Assembly (NCBI GenBank): GCA_018873245.2
Contig: JAEMBT020000009.1
Span: 14,669,794-14,733,793 of the forward strand
Direction of reading: 5' to 3'
Origin: Archegozetes longisetosus
Taxonomy: Eukaryota; Arthropoda; Arachnida; Sarcoptiformes; Trhypochthoniidae
Length of the DNA: 64,000 nucleotides
A model generated the notes under the pieces. It made no database searches, had not been told where the DNA came from, and saw nothing but the letters and a program-made list of their open reading frames with translations. Below are positions 22,195-32,986 of the stretch, piece by piece; within the stretch, counting starts at the first letter, position 1, and each line of letters opens with the position of its first letter. Made by a program: the position numbers and the translations under genes.

Positions 22195-24223
22195 ATGAAG
22201 AGATCATTAGAACTGGTACAAGCTGTTACTGATAACATGAATTTAATTATTTATGATAAATATGATAAACTAGGATATAAGAGTCGTGCGGTATATGTAA
22301 ATGTCAAAGAGACTAAATTTCATTTGTAGGTAAAAATAGTGGCAGACATTATAGTAATCGTCAAAATGGTGACTTCTCATATTCATACTCATATTTTTTT
22401 AAAATAGAAGGAATATAAGGCAAAAATTTTATCTTTAGTACAAAAATGGACCACTTAATGGAAAGGATCTGTTTAAATATAAACTATAATCAAACAGTGA
22501 GCTTGGGATCAAACCAGACTGAGAAGAGTAATGATGTCATTACTTTAATGAATGCCTGGAGCCTACCGTTAATCTTCAGTTACAATAATTTAATGTGTGG
22601 TCCTATTGCTAAAATTATGGGGGAAGTTTCCAGAATATATGGCTATAAGTATTGAATTTGATTAAACTCAAATCTTTAACATTTCATATTTATAACTGAT
22701 GATTTCTAAAATTTTAAAAATTATTTTAACCTTTTAAGAATAAAAGTTATTTTGACTGAATTGCAATATCACTGATCAATAGTTTCATGTACACTAAATC
22801 TTAAATTAATTTATCCAATAAGTCTTTATTAACTAAGTTAATTAACTAATAAATTGATCTAAATTTTTTGCATAGGTTAAAAAGAGTAGAATTTAATTCT
22901 GATCTCTTAACACTTATGGATAACATTAAAAGTAGTAATGCGAGCGTATATTCGTATCCGTTGGATGCTTATTCAGTGAAGATACTTGACGAGGCATTAG
23001 GTGATTCTTTCTTGACATTAAGCAGGTCACTTGATGTGGAATCCGAGGGACATATCTTATCTGTAATTGAGACAGGAGAACGGGATGTCTTTGAATTTAT
23101 ACAAGGCTTTGATTGTGCTACTTGGATCGCACTATTTTTTTCGATGCCTATAATACCATTAACTATCGCTCTAATCGATAAGACATTTAATGGATTCTTC
23201 ACTAATCTATGGAATTATTCGTATCTTATTCTATCTGAAATGATTCCACGCATGCCTAGATCTTCTCTGAAGAGATTCATTATATCTTTCTGGTTATTGG
23301 CTTGCGTTGTATTTCTTGGAGGATATAGTGGTGTTCTTAGAGGATTTTTTGTTAGACCAGCTCCTGTTAAATTGATCGATTCGTGGCAAGATCTCTATGA
23401 AAATAAAGAATTGAGGATCGCAACATTTCAGTTTACATGCATCAATGAGTTCGCCAGGAAGCAATTGCATAATGATGAGATGGCCCTTGATTTCTCACGA
23501 AGAATTGATGTCACTTATGAATTTGGTGGAGAAGCTATTCAATATTTCTATGAACGTTTGGCTTCTGGGAAATACGCGATATCTCTGCCTAAAAGTATCC
23601 TGATTAATCTCCCTGTGTTTCTGACAAACAAGACAGGACTAAACGAAATTAATAAATTTCACTTATCTCGATCAGGCGGCGTTGTTACACCAGTGTTCCT
23701 ACCAATGAGGAAATCCGTGAATAAAACCATTAAGACAGATATAAACAAAGTGTGAGTATAGTATTTAATGGGTTAGTTTTATCCATATTAAACAAAATTT
23801 ACGTTTTAAAAATAAATTAATTGATTTGAATTATATTAAATTGCATGTAGTCTAATCTAACTGTTTTATAGTATTCTTTATTATGATATTAAAATTGAAT
23901 GCACAAGTACTAAAATTAATTACATTTGAACTTCCATTCTGAACCCTTTTTTCAGAATCTCGAGAGCGTTCGAATCTGGATTATTAATCAAATGGAAAGC
24001 TGATGTGGAAAGATTGAAGTATCGCTACCTTTACAAAGAAGTTCCTGAGAAGAAGTTGGAGACTGATGTTATATCACTCTACAGAATCGAAGGCGTGTTT
24101 CTCTTCTGGTCGATCGGTATAACAATCGCTATTCTGGTTTTTATTATCGAAGTATTTCCTTCAATCAAGAAGGGCGTCAGCAACAAAATACACAATATCA
24201 ATTTGATTCGATCTAGTGTTTAG
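22195..24223 (+). CDS. Divergent ionotropic (glutamate-receptor-like) receptor 2, 4 exons
   Basis: Exons 22,195-22,325, 22,439-22,648, 22,876-23,751 and 23,956-24,223 join in frame through three phase-2 introns (donors GTAGGT, GTATTG, GTGAGT; acceptors TTTAG, CATAG, TTCAG) into 494 residues. Features in order: NNLMCGPIAKIMGEVSRIYG (S1 entry), FLTLSRSL, TM1 ATWIALFFSMPIIPLTIAL, pore/TM2 FWLLACVVFLGGYSGVLRGF, IDSWQDLYE, S2, FESGLLIKWK, and TM3 VFLFWSIGITIAILVFIIEV, then a short basic tail. It probably acts as a chemosensory cation channel in neuronal membranes. The paired S1, pore and S2 signatures and shared splice positions make it a paralogue of receptor 1, on the opposite strand 6.4 kb away. 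All exons are open. The first exon is inferred from splice phase alone. Confidence 0.8.
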
Positions 24224-27200
24224 ATATCAAGTTTTCGGTCAAATGAAAATTCTAAAATTTCCTTAATTTATTCATTAGCTAGTTATCTGTTCTAACAATT
24301 GAGTGCGTAAAATGTAGACTCAATCCCACTTTGAATTCTAGTGTAATTTTCAACTTAGACTAACATACTTTCACAGAGTCTGATCAGATTTTTGATTGAA
24401 TTTCTAGAGGTTATTAAAGAATTCTAGAATGTTTAAAAATAACTCATTAATTAAAGTCTTTTGAATCTGCACATAATTTTCAGCATTATATTCATTGGAT
24501 TCAAGTTCCTGCAAATTACTTTTAAATTTTATTTATGAAGATATTTTACTTTAATATTTCAACAAACAATATGCTTATTATGTAACAATCGGTAAGCTTA
24601 AGCTTTTTCATTAAGATTAAAAATTTACTTTAATAATCCAAACTTAAAGCGAGGGCTGTTAAGAAATCGTAATTTTGAAATGAATTTTAAAATTTATACT
24701 TATTTTATATTCGTTTCTACAGACAGCAACCAAGTGCTGCCACCTCATGAGAATTATATACTAAAGTAATTTTTTTGAGAAAGTCGCTAGTTACCGAGGT
24801 TAAACTTGTGATAAAGAATTCTGCACATTTAGCTCCTATAAATTTCTTTGATTCGGGCCCCGAAAACTAAACTTCAACATTACAGTTACAACTTTAACGT
24901 TAGGAAATTATCAGATTCAGAATGTTATCAAAAAAATTCTCAAAGAAACTTCATAAATTGTTGTGAATACGTTTGCACAATATCTATGCACTGACCCCAA
25001 ATTGGATACGCAATCCTTCAGTATTTTCAGATTATAAGGTATTAGAAAGAATCTTTTGATATCTGAATTTCATTATATTTCTTAAAAGCTTAATTAGGAT
25101 TTATTGGATTATATGAAACTAATATGAATTAATCTTTCAAATTCTATTAGTTAATTAAATTAACATTAATTTAAGTGAGATTTTGAAAAGTTGAGTTTAA
25201 CAGAGGTTAATTGTACTTAGTTTTGACTCTCATCGAGGAATATTTAAGCGATCACAAATAAGTTTAATCAACATAAAAAAGTGCACAAATCTGATAATTT
25301 TAATCGTAGTTTAGATTATCAGTATTTTGAGATATTTTATTTACCGTTGAACTATACAGCGTTTTTAGGTACAGTTTTAAAAATAGTCTAATGAAATTGT
25401 GGTATCACAAGGCTTTCTTTCATCTTATGATCTGAGAATACTGAAAGAATATGTACCTCAACTTGGGGGTCAATGTATACATATTGAGTAGAATAGTTTT
25501 ACAATTACTTATGAGGATTTTGTAAGAATTTTAAAAAAATGAATCTGAAAATTCCCTAACAACCTTACTGGTTCTGTATAAATTGCAGCGAATGTGATAG
25601 TCAGTTTAATTTGAGGCAATGGTTTCTCTGAATCGAAAAGTTCTTTTCGAACCTCATTTAACCTATAGCTTGATAACGTTAATCAAACCCAAACAAAAAA
25701 ATCTCGATTTAATTCCTATTAGTATTGAAGTGAAAACCTTCATGTATTCATATGTTTAATTGTTTCAAATTTATCAAAATTAATTGTAAAATTTTTCATT
25801 GAAATTATAATTACCCAAAAAATTCATCAAACCTGCTAACATGTAAAGTTTAGGTAATCAATTCTTAATTTAGTGTATGCGTATTCTTATTCAAAATCGA
25901 AATAATGTTCTCTGGATTTATCATTTTCAGAATTGTAACACGAAAAATATTTCAAATTTACTGAAGATTTGACTAAACTCAAATTAAGTTTATTATAAAG
26001 CTTACATACTATTACATACTTATAGTTCTAATCAACATTTTATCATAACTTTTAACAATCAATCCAAAATTGATTCGTTCTAATTTTCACTAAAATTTTT
26101 CAAATATCTAAAAATAATTGTTACTTATGCATAAGAATTCAAGGATTAATCAACTCAAATCATCTGTTGAATCATTGAATGAGAAAATTATTATATCTGC
26201 CCTGAAAAACTGCTTTTGTACAAGTGTCATTTATATCAACTTGCAATAGATTTACATTCTTACATATTAAATATGTCTGACATATCTATTCGAAATTTAC
26301 TATCACTATCGATTTGACTATTCCTTTAGTCTTAAGAAACAGTTTATTGAGAGTAGATAAAGACATTCATGTAATAGCTACAATTCTTGATTATTGAAAT
26401 TTTCGTGGAGCAAGTATTTATTATCCATTATTGTTTAATATTCAATTTTAATACTTAATTAAGTTGATATAGTTTATAGCTCATGCAATATCTAATAATC
26501 CACTATTGACAAAATAGAAGGTCTTATACTGGATTATACTAAGATTGATTTTGTCGGGAAAACCTATGACACTAGGCCTGCACCTGATTATAACTTTTCT
26601 GATTGGCTAAAAGACAAATCTTGATTTGGATTTTTCAGATGTAAGCATTCATCTAATTTAACTCACTTTCTTAAAATGAGATAAATATTATCTCCTAATG
26701 GATAATATTATTATTGTGATATTTTTTATAAGATGTCTTATCATCGATGATGTCATCGTTTTAAATGACTTGTATACCTATAACGTCCGAGAAAATTTTT
26801 AAAATCAAGAATTAATGTTTTGCTCTTGTATATATTCAAAGTATTATCATTTGTACAAATTTCTTGATTAGTCTTCAATTTCGTATTCTATACATTATTA
26901 GTACGTAGATTTTTAAGTCGAAATTAAATGAACTAATACATCAAGTATTAATATCCAATAAATAGCTTCCTTACTATATCAATGGCAATGTCAAATTGTC
27001 ATGAGTCTAGCAATTACTCATTATATTGCTCGTAAGAACAAACTTAATGATTAGAAATAAAACAAGAAATTCGCATCGATTTGTTTGAACAACGATTGAA
27101 TGATATTTATCTATCTCTGATTTGAATTACATATAATCTAGATTTGAAAGGATTAAAAGTTGAATATCTGAAGAATCTACTGCAAAGATTGAGCAAATTT

Positions 27201-27326
27201 CTTAGAGACAGACCTTTCTTGGCAGGTAATCGGTTATCTATCAATATTGCCTTGCGTGCTAATAAAATCTTTTTACAAGAGTCCAATTGATTTTAAACTC
27301 TGATTAATATTGAATAGGAAATAATT
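24224..27326. other. Intergenic stretch with a decayed inverted repeat
   Basis: The only structure seen is the imperfect palindrome at 24,898-25,572, described separately. The remainder is AT-rich with no gene, RNA or clear transposon end. Confidence 0.4.
24898..25572. repeat. Decayed foldback element
   Basis: Left-arm blocks GCACTGACCCCAAATTGGA, CAGTATTTTCAGATTATAAG and GTTAGGAAATTATCAGATTC reappear reversed between 25,395 and 25,572 as ATTGACCCCCAAGTTGAGG, CAGTATTCTCAGATCATAAG and GTTAGGGAATTTTCAGATTC. Arms of about 180 bp are diverged and contain indels; the central 300 bp is unpaired. Likely an old foldback transposon. Confidence 0.5.
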
Positions 27327-27487
27327 TTACATATGTCGACTTGGATTATGACAATCATCATGAGCTTATATCACACCATTTCTGTCTTATTGATTGCCAG
27401 TTTGCACGCCTATCTAATTTGGTTATACATGAAATATAGATTCGAACAAATACATGACTTGATCGAAGTTTAGTTGATAGATAATTG
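27327..27487 (+). pseudogene. Receptor exon-2 relic
   Basis: The translation STWIMTIIMSLYHTISVLL and KYRFEQIHDLIEV matches the TM4-to-donor part of receptor exon 2 (copies A, D, F, G, H), including position of the former splice donor near 27,485. A stop replaces the IYLRR codons and the first part of the exon is absent. It lies alone, 17-18 kb from the nearest cluster member, and shows that the family once extended through the middle of the window. Confidence 0.7.
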
Positions 27488-28875
27488 TAAGTCTTCTCAT
27501 TGTATTTCGCTTTCTTGTCAACACATTTTGATAACAGTTTCAAATAATAATTTCATCTTATTTAGAATAATTTTCAAAAATTATTTGAGGTTATCTTATT
27601 TTCGAATATGAAGAGGTTTAATCAGTGAATAGAAATATTACTCTCAAGGCTTAAAACATTTTAAATAAAGTTATTGCATTAAATTTCAGTTTAAATTGAA
27701 ATTTATTTTGAAAAAATGAATTGCAATTCAGGAACGCATCTCATCATTGAATTCGATAGATATTATTAAATGCCTATTTTGCTAACATATAAGAAGCAAT
27801 TCTATTACTACTTTACAGTTAATACTATTTTGTTTATTAAATGAATGGGCTTGAAATGAGCTCAGCTCACAGCTAAATTATGCCCTTCACTATTTACTAC
27901 AAAAAGCGAAGTTTCAAAATAACACATAGACAATTTGGTGATATTATTGAGCTCAGATATGACGTATTCATTTAAATTAATTAGAGTATACAGTTAATAT
28001 AAAATACATTAAATTCGACGAAATCAATGAATAATCCATAAGATTTCAAAACCTTGTAATTTACATTAATGAGAGCATAAAGTCGTTAATTACTCAATAT
28101 TTCGAAGTAAATGATAAAAAAACTCACAAATAACAAACACATCATAAATTTATTCCCTGAAATTAATGAGTATCTTTCAATTAAAATAATTTTCTAATAC
28201 AGTAATGCCCCGATAGAGCGATTAGATAACAACCAGTAATTTTCATTAGTTGCAACTAGACTTTTTAATAAACAGACCATTTTGGGTTACAAAATTTGGT
28301 TTTAAGACAAGAATATTACTTTCACTATATCGAGGACTCACTAGAAGGAGGTTTACTGTATCAGCGTATGTGAACTTGCGTATGTGTATCATGTGAACTT
28401 TTGTTGATTTTCATTATTATTTCGTTAAAATAAGGAATTGAATGGACTGATGCAATAACAGCTAAATCACTACTTTTATCCATAGGATATGTTAAATACA
28501 ATAAAAGTTATGACTTAACATTTTATTGCATCTATCCATTCAGTTATTGATTTTTATTTAAAAAAATTAATTTCAGTCCTCAAAATTCCCATTAATTCAT
28601 TATTCACTTATACACAACTTGTTTATACGACCATCTTCGACATATTGAGACATATTTTGCAGTTTTATAAAATAATACTACACCTTATGATATAATAAGT
28701 TCTATTCGTGAACTTCATTAAATAAACTTTTTGAAGTCATGTATTGAACAACGATTTAAAGAATCGGAAGATAAAAATATTAGAAATTTAAATATAGAGT
28801 TTTCGAATTAAGTAGAAAGGACTTAGGAGTAAGGTTCGAACTGTGAATATCAAAATGAAATTAACATATTTTGCA
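27488..28875. other. Non-coding stretch, no gene seen
   Basis: AT-rich with no recognised frame, splice-compatible exon or inverted repeat. It may include the promoter region of the DEG/ENaC locus that follows. Confidence 0.35.
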
Positions 28876-31262
28876 GAGAAGGTATCTTGCAAAGTTTCAT
28901 TCAGACGCCTATTACGTCGATTCGGAAAACTTATCATTTCGTTATTTATTTATCAAGTGTAGACTTAACAATAAGTTATTGCGAATATGAAATTAATATT
29001 GATTCTAAGGCTAATCGAGAAATTGGACAAATGTCTGCTCTAACATTTTGTTTAGATTCTAAGAATTGCTGAAATATGAGGCGATAAGATTTGAGAATCA
29101 ACGATTGGAGAGTTGATGAGCAGATCTATTAAGTGTGATTATCATAAATCTTACAGGGAAAAAGTTGATTGCAGTACTTCGGCTATAATTGTGGAAAGCG
29201 TTACATCATCTGCTCACAGGTGTATCACATATTTCAGTCAATTATTACCCTGAAATGATTCATTAAACGATTCATTCATTCAGGTAATTAAAATTCCGAA
29301 TGGAATGAAAATTTTCTTGTCAACACAACAGAAAAAAGTCCTCCGAATTTATTCAAAGCTAAGTTGAGACAAAGATATTGGTATTAATTATTTTGCATAT
29401 ACTTCGAAGAAAGATACATTGCTACAATGTCCTTATTCGACTAAATGTTATAACTATGAACAACATTCCATACACTCAAATAGTGATCGATCGATAGAAT
29501 ACTGTATTGTGAGATATTTTCTGAAAAGAGACTTTAATCAAAGTAAATGCTATAGAAGATTGTTTAATAGTAGTCTTAATAGTGAAAACCTGAGAAATGT
29601 TTACGATATTTCAGTAAAATGTGATATAAGGGCAAAATTTGAAAAAAAGTTGTTTGATAAGATTTGCATAAAAAATTATTTCAATCAGTATTTTCAAAGT
29701 GAATACAATGGATATATAAATCATGATAAAATAAAATATTCTCAAAAGTCATTAATCTCTCTTGAATCTCAAACATTATTTTTCATAGAAAAGGTTGATA
29801 GAGAAGAAATATCAATAGTTAATTCGCCAAAAATGATTTCTGTTGAGTACTTGTATTTTATTGGAAGACTGATTTCAATGTGGTTTGGAATCAATTTATA
29901 CCAGTTAGCATCAAAATCACTCTCATGTTTGATACCCTTCAGCGCCAATCTGTTATCCTTGATAATTTCCAGAAACGAAATGTTCAGACTGAAGTTCAAT
30001 CAAATCAATATTTATAAAATACTTTTAAAATTGAAACAAATTTTTTTTGTTATTTATACCATAATTATTATGAATCAAATTGTAGATGTTTTCTCATCTT
30101 AATTCAAATATGAAACATCAACACGTTTTGAAATAAGTAATAGAACTGTTATTCCTAGTATCGCTATCTCGATGGGACCATATATAAAAAATACTGATAA
30201 GGCTATTAAATTATATCCAGAGACAATAAACGCTTCTTGGGATGATTCGAGATATCGAAACAGTGAACTTAGTCATTTAGATGATGTGTTTATGGAATAT
30301 AATTAGATTTCTCGGAATGTATTTCTCAGAAAAATGTTCATTACAAATTTAAACAGTTCTATGAAACTACCGAAATCGAACAAATGATCAACATATGTAG
30401 TATTATAACTAATGGGAAGTTAATCAATTGTTCTAAACCTAAAATTAAAGTGGGATTTGATCCTAGTTCATATATAAACTTTAAATACGGATTAATCTTC
30501 AGAGGCATTAACTCAAATTACAAGCATTAATGCTTAGAGAAAATCTTTAATTTAAAAAAAGCTGACTATATCACTACACGCTTATACTCACCCGGTTTAC
30601 GTATTAAGCCTGAAATAAATAATTTTTTCATTCATGAAGATATGAATTCTAAAATAATTTATAATTCATATTCGACATTAAAAGTGACTCTAAAGATGCT
30701 TGTACCAATCAAAGAGATGTTGAGAATTTTGACCAAAACGATTTCGAATTTTGCGGAATCGATTGCTATTGGAAACGAGTTAATCACACATATTCTTGTA
30801 TTCCTGTAAGATATAGTGTTCACTCACCATCAATTTCAAGAGACATTTACTGTAAGTTAGGTATAGATTTTGTAATTACAGTGTTTCACCAAATTATACA
30901 CAACTCGATTTGTTTAATCATGAATGCTTCTTAAATTGTAAGAAAAAGGGTGAGTCTATTTCGAAACCAGAATGAAGTTAACTAAATAGATGGTCAGTGA
31001 AACAAATTTAGAACCCATACTGGAAATGTTTCCTCGCTTGGACTATAAAGAGATTTTAAGTTCAGATTTCAACCAATTAATTTACAATTGTGGTGGAATT
31101 CTCGGGTTGCGGTTTAGACTTTTCCCAGTTAAATATGTGGATTCCATTGGTTTGCTGATTAGAATTGTCATAGTTCTCAAAAATACGCTGATAGTCTTCG
31201 TTATTTTGATCAAAGTAAATTTATCTCGATTGATCAAATATTCAAAATTGCTTTTGAATTAA
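28876..31262 (+). pseudogene. Two head-to-tail DEG/ENaC-like channel genes, fused and decayed
   Basis: Unit alpha starts with a TM1 exon (28,887-29,072: YHFVIYLSSVDLTISYCEYE, then SALTFC, matching the post-TM1 TFC strand). After a broken ectodomain it shows VIKIPNGMKIFLS (29,285), CPYSTKCYNYE with following cysteines (29,419 on), and TM2 YFIGRLISMWFGINLYQL. The same 227-codon frame continues without a stop into the TM1 of unit beta (KLKQIFFVIYTIIIMNQIV). A TAA at 30,100 precedes FKYETSTRFEISN. Beta's ectodomain has GLRIKPEINNFFIHEDM, cysteine-rich blocks near 30,760-30,940, a GTGAGT donor, and a last exon with NCGGILGLRF. These channels are trimeric and sodium-selective. Stops at several points argue that neither unit is functional, although exons have not been traced fully. 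Confidence 0.65.
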
Positions 31263-31525
31263 AAAAATTTCAAAATTAATTTATTTGAAATTACTATTAC
31301 CAATTTTGACAATTCTAGCACTTATATTTTATGAATTGATTTATATTGCAGGTTACTTTTATTACTTGATTCAAAATTTATTCATATACTTGATACATAT
31401 TAAAGAAATGTTAATATCAATTTATCGCAAAACATTGAATCTATGTACCACGAAGTAATTAAATAAATTGATTCAAATAAAATCTACGATTATTATCATT
31501 TCTATATATTATTGATCTTTAAATA

Positions 31526-32085
31526 CAATGTGTCCCAAAATTGACGCTTCATTTATTTTTTTAATAAATTTAAAATGGAAATAGATTTCAACAAAATTTT
31601 AAAAGTATAATAAACAGTAGATAATGCAGATTAATCAATTAAATTTTCAAAGTGTTTCCGTCAGTGGCTACCAAACGACGAAGTCTCTTCTGAAAATTGT
31701 CAATAAATTTTTGTGCAAATTATGCTTCAATAGTCTCTGGAGCAGTCTTGAAGACTCTGTTACTGAGATATTCCGAAAGAAAGTAACTAAGCGGTGTGAT
31801 TTCTGTAGACTAAGTGGCCATTCGATACTACTTTCACTGTGGCGATTGATGTCCAAGCCTGTAAAATATCCTGCTCCAAACTTGACGATACTTTGTAAAC
31901 ATGTAGACGTTTCAAATGAATTAGCGGTCATTTGCACTCTACATAATTTGAGAAATTGTGCTATATTAAAATCATTATTTAAGTTGTATATAAATCAATT
32001 TTTAAAATTAAAATTAGTTTTATTAGTTTTAATTTTAATTATAAAAATTGATGAAGCGTCAATTTTGGGACGCATTGTACTATAC
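31526..32085 (-). mobile_element. Internally deleted mariner-type transposon, copy 2
   Basis: Inverted ends TACAATGTGTCCCAAAATTG (left) and the reverse of CAATTTTGGGACGCATTGTA (right), each inside a TA, fit the mariner/Tc1 superfamily. On the minus strand the decayed C-terminus reads RVFKTAPETIEA, a stop, then FIDNFQKRLRRLVATDGN, matching copy 1 at 11.6 kb. Both copies are about 555 bp with a similar deletion, so they likely spread as a non-autonomous family. Confidence 0.75.
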
Positions 32086-32986
32086 TTGAATAGTCCATGA
32101 CAAACCTATCTTCCTCGGTTTTTTGGGGTTTCAAGTAGTAAAAGTTGATGGATTTTGTTGAATATTTTTTAGTAAAGTACATGTTACGATAAACTATTTG
32201 GTAGATAGGCGTTGAAATTCTTTTAACTTATGTAGCTTATTCAAGTAATTTCTATTGTAGTAATTGGAGGATAATCTTTGAATTCTGAAGAATGCAAATT
32301 ATTCTAGATAAAAAATGACAAGATAAGTGTACTTTTATTTCACTCAATGTCTGTACTAATACGGCTTGTATACAGCATTAATCACTTCATCAACCGATGC
32401 AAGTCTAATATACGATATAAAAGCTCAATTACAGCTGTTCTTCAAAGTGCAAAGTTTCACTAGACAAAGATTATTAGCGACCTTTAACTCGTGAAAGTGG
32501 GAAATGCATCAACAACTTTAATAAATTAAAAATTATAACTGCATTTTATAAATTTCGTCATATCATGTATAAAAAGTTAAAATCCTTTTTCCTTGTTCTT
32601 TTATTTTATAAAAAAATGCATTTGGTCTAGATTTCAAAATAATTTTCGAAAGAAATCATTTCTTGAGAGAAGTTTATAAACTGACTTTTGAAAGTGAAAG
32701 TTAAAGTATTGAAACTACAATAATATACAGCAAAATATTCATCATAAAATAATGTATTCTTTGAACATGATTTCGTTATCAAAGTATAGTAAAGAAATTA
32801 TCTAAAAATATTTTAGGCTTATATCCTTTAGAAGATAAACAATTGATGGTATCTTTCTCATGATCTCCTCTTGTAAGTATTTAAGTTCAATAATTTTAAT
32901 CGAATAATTTAAAAACTAAATCATTTTATTACTGTATTGATCAGAAGTTAGCGATTTATTCGCAAAAACTATTGTGTTAAGAAAAA
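32086..32986. other. Upstream flank of ML gene, nothing else seen
   Basis: AT-rich DNA between the mariner-type remnant and the ML-domain start codon. No defined promoter element could be supported. Confidence 0.35.
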
